Shown piece by piece: positions 1 through 6,554 of a stretch of 15,402 nucleotides of DNA; within the stretch, counting starts at the first letter, position 1; each line of letters opens with the position of its first letter. The stretch comes from Bacteroidales bacterium Bact_23 (GTDB lineage Bacteria > Bacteroidota > Bacteroidia > Bacteroidales > Lentimicrobiaceae): contig LUZO01000090.1 of NCBI GenBank assembly GCA_001603685.1, forward strand, positions 1 through 15,402, given 5' to 3'. The notes beneath the pieces are model-generated. The model ran no database searches, was not told where the DNA came from, and saw nothing but the letters and a program-made list of their open reading frames with translations. Position numbers and translations under genes: made by a program.

Positions 1-43
1 CTTCATAATTGAATGCGGATTGCCGATAGATATAGTTAAATTA

Positions 44-685
44 TTATAGTTTTTTCTGCAGGCAGTTTACCGACAGGTTTCCAAAACCGTCGCGGCCGTT
101 TTTGCAGAAGTGCCATCCGCTTTTTTTCAAAATCCGGATTAGTTCGCGGTTAACCATACCATGGGCAACCACAATGGCATGGCCGTGATGCTCTGCAAAA
201 AAGATCAGTTCTTCCGAAAACTCTTTTAATTCGGAAATCCGGTCGTTATATGCGGCTTTTTCGCTTTGGTTTGCGCCTGCCATCCAGGTGATTCTTGAAA
301 TAAAAAGCCAGGCTTTGACCGGCAGCCTGAGAACAGGGATGCTTAGTACGGAATAGTCGAGCTCAACCAGGCGGTTATCTATCCGGAAAAAGGTAGTGGT
401 GTCAAAAATATGTTCAGCGGTCATAACGGCTCTGTGCTGGGGGCTTAGGTAAATTGTATCGGGTGGGGCATATTCCCTGATTTTTTTCAGCACTTTCTCC
501 CGGTCAAAATCCCTGATGCCGGTGAGGTTGTACATCTCTTTCAGTTCCCCGGATTTCCTTGCGCTGCCCCATCCATAAATTTCCATATCCACTTTGGCGT
601 GTCTTATCAGATAAATCCTGGGATTATCCTGATCCGGAACGCCGGTAAAAACAGCCAATGGTATAAGAAGGAGTTTCAGGAACAT
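44..685 (-). CDS. Exported histidine phosphatase family protein (phosphoglycerate mutase-like fold)
   Basis: A 213-residue member of the histidine phosphatase superfamily. The catalytic RHG-type motif appears as YLIRHAKVD (R28, H29, with Ala replacing Gly). A second phosphate-pocket arginine lies in SPQHRAVMTAE (R85), an acidic stretch follows near E108-D110, and the late catalytic histidine is in VVAHGMVNRE (H175). In this family the first His is phosphorylated transiently and the second His and the arginines hold the phosphate. Residues 1-16 are hydrophobic after a short start and look like a signal peptide or N-terminal anchor, so I infer action in the periplasm. The ATG lies 1 bp after the stop codon of the upstream kinase-like/Omp85 gene, which implies translational coupling. 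The substrate is unknown; a phospho-sugar, phospholipid or phosphoprotein are all possible. Family assignment is firm, function is not. Confidence 0.85.
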   Translation of the reverse strand: MFLKLLLIPLAVFTGVPDQDNPRIYLIRHAKVDMEIYGWGSARKSGELKEMYNLTGIRDFDREKVLKKIREYAPPDTIYLSPQHRAVMTAEHIFDTTTFFRIDNRLVELDYSVLSIPVLRLPVKAWLFISRITWMAGANQSEKAAYNDRISELKEFSEELIFFAEHHGHAIVVAHGMVNRELIRILKKSGWHFCKNGRDGFGNLSVNCLQKKL

Positions 686-686
686 G

Positions 687-3458
687 TCAGAACCGGTATT
701 TAGCCGTAATACTCAGAAAAACATCTTCGGTACTGAAGGCACATGAAACACTCACCAGAGCCATGTTGAATGGCGCAAACCAAATCCCGGCGCCGGTTCC
801 GTTGTGCCATCTCCGGGAATTTTCGCCTTTGTACCAAACGCGGCCAAGATCATTGAACAGCAGAATACCGCCGGTTCCATTCATAAAATACGACTGCAGG
901 TGCTTCATTTGCAGGCGCATCTCTGAGTTCAGATAAAATGAGGCATCACCATGGAAGCGGCCTTTGCGGTATCCGCGCAGGTGGTTGCCGTTTCCCAGTT
1001 TTGCAGCTTCATAAAAGGGATAATCGCCGAATAATTTCTCGCCGCCCATACTGATGCTGTACACAAGGCGCGGTTGTTGCGGAAAACTTGCGAATGCCGT
1101 CCAATCGGCTGATAATCTGATGTATTCATTTGTATTGTCCGACAGATCAAAATAGTATCCGGCTTTGGTTTTCAGGTGCGAGCCATTTTTTCGGATAAGA
1201 CCTGCGATTCCCGTCTCATCTTCAGGCTCGGTTCCTGCATCCTGATGGGTGTTCAGCTCATAAGTGATGTGGAGTCCGGTGTAGGTATGGCTTTTAAGAT
1301 CGTTTTCACTCAGACCGTTTTCTGCATTTGCGATGAAGCGGCCTTCGGTAAATTCAATTTCGCTCCGGCTGAAATAAAACCCGGGGCCCATTTTGTGCTT
1401 TTTGCCTGAATCCAGCCATCTGCTGAAATCGGCTTCGGTGGTGAAGCGAGACATCCGCAAGCGATAATACGCTTTCCGGCTGCGTGGAACCTCCCATTTT
1501 GTGTTGTTTCCCATTCCGAAAAAATTCCCCGCGTACTCGGGCGAATTGTACCCGATCAGCAACTTGCCTTCGGTTCTGTACAGGGGGTATGTTTTTGCTG
1601 CGCCAAACTGAAGGTTCCAGGCATTTGTAGCCGGGGCGTAGTTGCCAAGCAGTTTGTACTGGTGCTGCCTGTATCTGGAATATTGTCTGGCGGCAGCACC
1701 TCCGCCCAGAAAAACGCCGTCGTCGGGGTTATAGCCAAAAAAGTAGCCGGGGTAGATGTAGCTGCGTTGAAAATGCTCTCTGTTGTATTTCAGAGCTTCC
1801 TGATCGACCCTGTGCCTGAGCCTGCCGTTCAGCCCGGACGACAATCCGGTATCCTTCTCGTCATAAACCGTTATTCCGGTGGGGTTTATCTCTCCCGATG
1901 CCCTTACCTCATCGGTTCCATCACCTCCTATAAAGTTGATTTTCATCCCTTTTGGAATGTTTCCGTTTATCAGAAAGCGATCGTTGCCGCCCAACCCGTA
2001 AATATGAATCAGTTGTGTTTCATCTTCATTAAAAACCCGGCTAAAGAATTGTTTCCCGGGATTATTCTTTTTATCAGGCTCATATCCTGTGATTTGCAAA
2101 GCCGTTTGTGAAACAGCCGAAATTTCGAACAGGTTGTCTTTTTCAGTACCTGTGATGCTAACCTCCTTTGCCAGCGACAGGTAAAGTTCTCTGGCCATCG
2201 CTTCAAGATTGCTCAGCCTGGCTTTTAAGATTCGTGCGGTTTCAGGGGCGCACAGCGGATGAACCTCTCCGGGGAAAGCCCTCATCGAAGCGTCTATCCG
2301 TGCGGGTGTGAGTGATGCCCGGAGCGAATCAACCTGCCGTTTCCAGTCGTCCCATCCTTTTTGAGTCAGGAAGTAACGGTCGAAATACCTGGCATTCATC
2401 GCGTGACCTTCCATGTTTTTTGTGTATTCCGTAAACCCCTGTGTTTTTGGAAGAATCCAGTTTCGGGAGGCCAATTTAGGAAGAAGCCCTTCGTTTACAA
2501 AAAACGCCTGATCACGGTCGCGGGGAATGGGTTTGTAAACCGTAAATCCCTGATGTTTAAAGGATGCCCACCGCCATTGATCATCGTGCCTGTCCCAGTC
2601 GTTAATCAGAATGTCGAATAGTCTGGCTCGCAGAACGGCGTCCTGATCAACAAGGTATTTGGCTGAAGACACGGTGTTTCGAACCACTTTTGCGGTTGAA
2701 ACCACATCTTTTGAATTGCCAAAAGAGGCGTTGTGGCTTTGGTCTCCCTCAGGCCGTTCCTCGAACAGGAAAAGCTTTCCGGCGACATCCTGCCGGTAAA
2801 CTCCAAACGCGGAATCATCTGGCAGATAGACAATTTCGGGATTGGTATGGAAGATGCCGGCATATCCGGCAAGTCGTGCCACTACCGGAGCAGCATACGG
2901 GTTTGAAGCAGATATCTGATCCTGAACCAGATCTTCGGCAAAGGTATCAAGCAGATCCTCGGGCAATGCACCGGCCACATTTTTATCGATGGAGCGAAGT
3001 ACATATTGCCTGCCCTGCCCGTCTTCCAGCCGGAGAGAAAGGGTTTGCTGACCTCCGCCCTGTTTGAGGATTTTTAATCCGCCATATCTGGCATTGAGGT
3101 CGAAAACCGGCACTTTAACCGGCGCAGCCCACACCTGACGATAGTTTTTACCCAACCACCTGTATGCACCTTTGTTTAAGTGATATCCATCACCCGCATT
3201 TGCGATAACACTGTCGGGGAACGAACGGGCAGCAGCTTGTCCGGTTTCCGGATCAACGGCATTCTCCGCATGTAAAACAACTGATTTCCCGTTTGCATCT
3301 GGCCGGCTCTTCCATATATCCGTGAATGCCGGGCCGGGAATATTCGCGTTGGGGTAATCTGAAACCTGAAGATTGATGAATGAATCATCTTTTGGGAAAG
3401 CCGGAGCGGCCACCACAAAGAGAAACATTACAGCCAGATATTTTATTAAAAGCTTCAT
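687..3458 (-). CDS. Exported kinase-like domain fused to an Omp85-superfamily outer-membrane barrel
   Basis: A 923-residue protein with a signal peptide (about 1-22, cleavage near AFPKDD). Residues about 140-430 hold conserved charged motifs: LRSIDKN (K159), EERP (233-236), DWDRHDDQWRW (D287-W297) and PRDRDQAF (312-319). The DRH and DxD motifs resemble the catalytic and metal-binding motifs of HipA/FAM20/CotH-type kinases; this is a motif-level inference. A Gly/Asp-rich linker follows (488-516, GLGGND and GGDGTDE). From about 560 the sequence is beta-barrel-like, with LRGYRKGRF (827-835), which matches the conserved L6-loop (V/L)RG(F/Y) signature of the Omp85/BamA/TamA superfamily, and it ends in Phe (AKYRF), a usual barrel end. 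I see no POTRA repeats. From memory, larger Bacteroidota proteins place a metallophosphatase in front of this same middle region and barrel; that domain is missing here. It sits 11 bp after the pyruvate kinase gene and 1 bp before the histidine phosphatase gene. Confidence 0.8.
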   Translation of the reverse strand: MKLLIKYLAVMFLFVVAAPAFPKDDSFINLQVSDYPNANIPGPAFTDIWKSRPDANGKSVVLHAENAVDPETGQAAARSFPDSVIANAGDGYHLNKGAYRWLGKNYRQVWAAPVKVPVFDLNARYGGLKILKQGGGQQTLSLRLEDGQGRQYVLRSIDKNVAGALPEDLLDTFAEDLVQDQISASNPYAAPVVARLAGYAGIFHTNPEIVYLPDDSAFGVYRQDVAGKLFLFEERPEGDQSHNASFGNSKDVVSTAKVVRNTVSSAKYLVDQDAVLRARLFDILINDWDRHDDQWRWASFKHQGFTVYKPIPRDRDQAFFVNEGLLPKLASRNWILPKTQGFTEYTKNMEGHAMNARYFDRYFLTQKGWDDWKRQVDSLRASLTPARIDASMRAFPGEVHPLCAPETARILKARLSNLEAMARELYLSLAKEVSITGTEKDNLFEISAVSQTALQITGYEPDKKNNPGKQFFSRVFNEDETQLIHIYGLGGNDRFLINGNIPKGMKINFIGGDGTDEVRASGEINPTGITVYDEKDTGLSSGLNGRLRHRVDQEALKYNREHFQRSYIYPGYFFGYNPDDGVFLGGGAAARQYSRYRQHQYKLLGNYAPATNAWNLQFGAAKTYPLYRTEGKLLIGYNSPEYAGNFFGMGNNTKWEVPRSRKAYYRLRMSRFTTEADFSRWLDSGKKHKMGPGFYFSRSEIEFTEGRFIANAENGLSENDLKSHTYTGLHITYELNTHQDAGTEPEDETGIAGLIRKNGSHLKTKAGYYFDLSDNTNEYIRLSADWTAFASFPQQPRLVYSISMGGEKLFGDYPFYEAAKLGNGNHLRGYRKGRFHGDASFYLNSEMRLQMKHLQSYFMNGTGGILLFNDLGRVWYKGENSRRWHNGTGAGIWFAPFNMALVSVSCAFSTEDVFLSITAKYRF

Positions 3459-3469
3459 TCGGTGAAAAT

Positions 3470-5350
3470 TCAGGATTCATCAGCCAGCACTTCCTGTTCG
3501 TTGTAAATTAGTTTCAGTTCATTGTTATCCATCAATCTGGGCAACATTGCGCTCTGTTTTTTCTGATGTTTCTGGGTCTTGATCAGAATTTTATTCAGTG
3601 TTTTCAGGGTTTTGCCAATGTATGGCCCTTTGTTCAGCATTACGCATTCGGCGCGTTGCGAAAGTGCGGCATCGGTGATTTCGGAACGGGTCGGGACTCC
3701 TTTTTTTGAGAGGGTTTCAAGCACCTGAGTGGCCCAGATTACCGGTATATGCGCAGCCTGACCTATGCGTAAGATCTCCTCCTGTATGTATGCGAAATTT
3801 TCCCATCCCGCCTCTATGGCCAGATCGCCGCGGGCTACCATAATGCCAATGGGATGAGTCTGCATGGCCTGAAGAAGCAGTCCCGGCAGGTTGCTAAATC
3901 CTTTCCGGGTTTCAATCTTCAAAACTATTCCCGCCTCCGAACCGAGTCCGGCAAGTTTTGCCTGCAAGTCCTTTACATCCTGCGGAGTGTTTACAAACGA
4001 CAGGTTCACTGCGTCGGCATGCCTGCCCACAAATTCAAGGTCTTTTAAATCCTTGCTGGTCAGTCCGCTCAGAACGATATCAGTTTCGGGGAAATTGATG
4101 CCCTTATCTGATTTTAGCTTGCTGCCTTTTTCCGAGGCATGGGTAATGAGAATCTCCATCTCTCCGGAATTCACACGCTGAACCATTCCCTCAATTCTTC
4201 CGTCGTCCATAAATACCGGCTGGCCGGGCTGAACAAACTGAAAGATTTCGGGCAGCGTACATGAGATGTGTGCGGGTTTCAGCAGCTCGCCATTCTGTCC
4301 GTAAGCAGCGGGATTTCCTGGAATTGGCGAGCTGTGTAGCAGAAGCCGGTCTCCTGTATCGAGGGTAATGAACTGTTCGAAAGGCAGAAGCTCACCAACC
4401 AGGCTTTTCTCTTTATTCTTCTCTCTCACTTTGTGCAGAATAAGCTCGGTGCCGGTGGTCAGGTAAACGGAGTCGCTGCATTCACCCCATCTGCCCTGTC
4501 CCTGTTTCCGGACAATATCAATGCGGCACTCTTTGCCCCGTGAGTCGGTAAAGGTGATGAAGTTGCCTTTTTTCATTTTATCGGCAAACTCATGGCGAAC
4601 CGGGATAATGGCATCAACCTCGTGGTCGGGCGGCTGGATGTCGGGCGGAGCGATCCATATTTTTGCCGGCTGAATTACATTTCCCAGGGTGTCGCGCTGC
4701 GGTTTGAACCTCTGCACCTGAGGGCCGGGTTCCATGGCGCCGGTGCGCAATTTCGGGCCACCCAGATCCATCATTATTTTGCAACTTCGGTTGTGGCTTT
4801 TCTCCCCTCGTCTGATGTTCTCAATCATGGCAGCCCACCTGGTTTCATCATCATGTGCGCAGTTTATCCGGGCGCTGTTCATCCCCCGTTTCAACAGTTT
4901 GCTTACCAGAGGGTAGCTTTCGGCCGACTCCGAAGGCAGGGTAACCATAATCCGGGTTGAACGCTTGTTTGGCTTATTGCCGAACAGCGCTCCGGTGTTT
5001 CTGCGAAGTGCCTTTTCGCTCTGTTTTATACTGATTCCCTTTTTCGGCACTGAGGGGGTTGTACTGTCAAGTAGTTTTCGGATGATATTCAGATTGGCGT
5101 TCAGGCTTCTCATGACATGCCCTTCAATGCCGGTCAGATCGGGAAGGTCGTGATAGCGAAGGTCTTGCTGAAGCCCGGTCAGGTTGAAACTTCGCAGCGC
5201 AAGATAATGGACAAGGTTCCGGGCGCTTTTGCGGTAAGCCGGATGAACTGACTGAAGCTCGGTTTCATAAAGCAGCTCCATCTCCTCCGCTTTCGAAATA
5301 ATCTGTTCAAGCTGAATTCCCATTGATTCCGGTTCGTTGTTTTTTTTCAT
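3470..5350 (-). CDS. Divergent pyruvate kinase with N-terminal extension and no C-terminal domain
   Basis: A 626-residue pyruvate kinase homologue (phosphoenolpyruvate + ADP to pyruvate + ATP in the classical family). A helical extension of about 130 residues precedes the first core strand (RIMVTLPS, 133-140). Catalytic landmarks are present: RINCAHDD (R161, N163), MDLGGPKLRTG (194-204), the B-domain DDG (382-384), KLKSDKGINFP (411-421), LKIE (K478, E480), MVARGDLA (D509), WATQVLETL (T541) and PTRSE (553-557). The B domain (about 205-405) is longer than usual. The canonical MLSGETA is MLNKGPY, and only about 50 residues follow, so the regulatory C-domain is missing. K200 and L196 occupy positions that are Lys and Leu in K+-independent enzymes. 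Gaps are 20 bp to the HD-PycTM gene and 11 bp to the kinase-like/Omp85 gene. It is probably catalytically competent, but a paralogous role is possible; it need not be the main glycolytic enzyme. Confidence 0.85.
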   Translation of the reverse strand: MKKNNEPESMGIQLEQIISKAEEMELLYETELQSVHPAYRKSARNLVHYLALRSFNLTGLQQDLRYHDLPDLTGIEGHVMRSLNANLNIIRKLLDSTTPSVPKKGISIKQSEKALRRNTGALFGNKPNKRSTRIMVTLPSESAESYPLVSKLLKRGMNSARINCAHDDETRWAAMIENIRRGEKSHNRSCKIMMDLGGPKLRTGAMEPGPQVQRFKPQRDTLGNVIQPAKIWIAPPDIQPPDHEVDAIIPVRHEFADKMKKGNFITFTDSRGKECRIDIVRKQGQGRWGECSDSVYLTTGTELILHKVREKNKEKSLVGELLPFEQFITLDTGDRLLLHSSPIPGNPAAYGQNGELLKPAHISCTLPEIFQFVQPGQPVFMDDGRIEGMVQRVNSGEMEILITHASEKGSKLKSDKGINFPETDIVLSGLTSKDLKDLEFVGRHADAVNLSFVNTPQDVKDLQAKLAGLGSEAGIVLKIETRKGFSNLPGLLLQAMQTHPIGIMVARGDLAIEAGWENFAYIQEEILRIGQAAHIPVIWATQVLETLSKKGVPTRSEITDAALSQRAECVMLNKGPYIGKTLKTLNKILIKTQKHQKKQSAMLPRLMDNNELKLIYNEQEVLADES

Positions 5351-5370
5351 GGCTGATTGGTTTTATTGTG

Positions 5371-6531
5371 TCAGGAAAATCTGATGAATACCAGCAAAAA
5401 TGCAACTACCGACAGGATCATTCCCACCATAAATACATAATAGGCCCATCGGAGCAGCCGGTATTTCTTTGCCAGGACTCTGCCCAGCAGGTACTGGTCT
5501 TTGGTTAAAGCCGAATAAAGATAGGGGCCGTCGTTAATCATTTCGTTTACAGCCCATTCATAATCTTCAAGGTCCATGTTGTAGAAGTTCCCGAAGAACA
5601 GAAGGTTGACCTTTTTTTGCTTGATATCCTCTCTGGTGAATTTCCCCGATGAGATGTTGGGACGGGTTGAAAGTGTAGCCAGAATAATGGTGGCCAGGCT
5701 GGAAAGGATGAATATAGTTGTTGGAAGGATTATGGCCGACTCTTCCCTGAATTTACTGACCAGGGTGGCAAGCGCCAGCGAGATCAGAATGCCGTTCAGC
5801 GAAATCAGAATATTCGATTTGTTATCGGCAATTCTGCTCAGATTTATCTGGTTGCGGGCCGTTAGCCGGTACATGGAGTCCACCCCTCTCGAATAGGACT
5901 TTGGTTTGGAGTCGTCCTTTTTGGTTGTATTGCGGCTCGCGATCTGTTCTTTCAGCTTTTCCATATTCTTCTTTTTTACCTTTTCAAGCGTGTTTTTGCA
6001 GTATTCGGTGTGCCATTGGTGCTGCTCAAACATCTTCAGAGAGTTTTGCTCAAATTCAGCCCTTTTTGTTTTCCGGACACTTACATTGTTTAACTCCTGC
6101 CTCAGCGCTTCTGCTTTCTCGAAGTAATTGGGCTTCCCAAGATGCATGAAGTCAGCATCGCAAAGCACTTTTGCAACTCTTGTGATGGGTGAATGCGGAA
6201 AAGTGGTTGCCATGATGGTCTCAAAAACAATATCCCTTGTGTTGGCATCCACACCGTTTTGCTTGAGAAAAATATCAGCTATTTCAGCACTTTCAATTTC
6301 ATGGCCATAGTAGGTTTTCAGGTATCCGACATCATGAAACCAGGCGGCCGCGAGCAGAATGTTCATCTCCTCTTCGGTCAGATTTTCCTGATGGCCTATG
6401 TGAACGGCATTGCTCACGACCTCCGTTGTGTGACCCGGTGTGTGATACAAATAGATTTTCGGACTTTCATCCTTCAAAAGGTCAAGAACGAACCTTTCGA
6501 TTTTTTCTAAAAGGGAACTTTCGATTTTCAT
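5371..6531 (-). CDS. HD phosphohydrolase domain fused to a PycTM-like (Pycsar effector) membrane domain
   Basis: A 386-residue two-part protein. Residues 1-200 form an HD-superfamily metal-dependent phosphohydrolase domain: YHTPGHTTEVV (H30, H34), WFHDVGY (H66, D67), GHEIE (H77), H113 and CDADFMHLG (D125/D127). A basic linker (about 184-212) leads to a domain resembling the Pycsar TM effector family (formerly DUF5706, from memory). It has the characteristic RIADNKSNILISLNGILI segment (233-250), hydrophobic helices at about 237-261, 266-290 and 360-385, and a conserved-looking cytoplasmic loop (FFGNFYNM, 312-319). In Pycsar, such effectors bind a cyclic pyrimidine nucleotide and damage the inner membrane. 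The upstream gene, 23 bp away, encodes a nucleotide cyclase, matching the cyclase-effector pairing. The HD domain may hydrolyse the signal and hold the effector off; that is inference. HD-PycTM fusions may also serve non-defence signalling in Bacteroidota. The start is ATG without a Shine-Dalgarno sequence. Confidence 0.85.
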   Translation of the reverse strand: MKIESSLLEKIERFVLDLLKDESPKIYLYHTPGHTTEVVSNAVHIGHQENLTEEEMNILLAAAWFHDVGYLKTYYGHEIESAEIADIFLKQNGVDANTRDIVFETIMATTFPHSPITRVAKVLCDADFMHLGKPNYFEKAEALRQELNNVSVRKTKRAEFEQNSLKMFEQHQWHTEYCKNTLEKVKKKNMEKLKEQIASRNTTKKDDSKPKSYSRGVDSMYRLTARNQINLSRIADNKSNILISLNGILISLALATLVSKFREESAIILPTTIFILSSLATIILATLSTRPNISSGKFTREDIKQKKVNLLFFGNFYNMDLEDYEWAVNEMINDGPYLYSALTKDQYLLGRVLAKKYRLLRWAYYVFMVGMILSVVAFLLVFIRFS

Positions 6532-6542
6532 TCCGGTTTGTG
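6532..6542 (-). repeat. 11-bp leader motif, copy 2 (upstream of HD-PycTM gene)
   Basis: This is the second exact copy of CACAAACCGGA on the minus strand, abutting the ATG at 6531. It sits in the 23-bp gap between the cyclase and HD-PycTM genes, where a translation-initiation element would lie. I did not find it before the next gene (pyruvate kinase). Confidence 0.4.
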
Positions 6543-6554
6543 TTTAAATTGTGA

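Noticed and set aside
1..6. ATG on the minus strand at 6-4, possibly the first codons of another downstream gene
   Set aside because: Only two codons are visible before the window ends and there is no ribosome-binding site, so it cannot be supported.
488..516. RTX-like calcium-binding repeats in the kinase-like/Omp85 protein (GGND, GGDGTDE)
   Set aside because: Only two loose Gly/Asp motifs are present, not the tandem nonapeptide array that defines RTX. The coordinates given are residue numbers of the protein at 687-3458.
1662..2111. Plus-strand open frame of 149 codons opposite the kinase-like/Omp85 gene
   Set aside because: It is entirely within the conserved minus-strand gene and resembles no known family.
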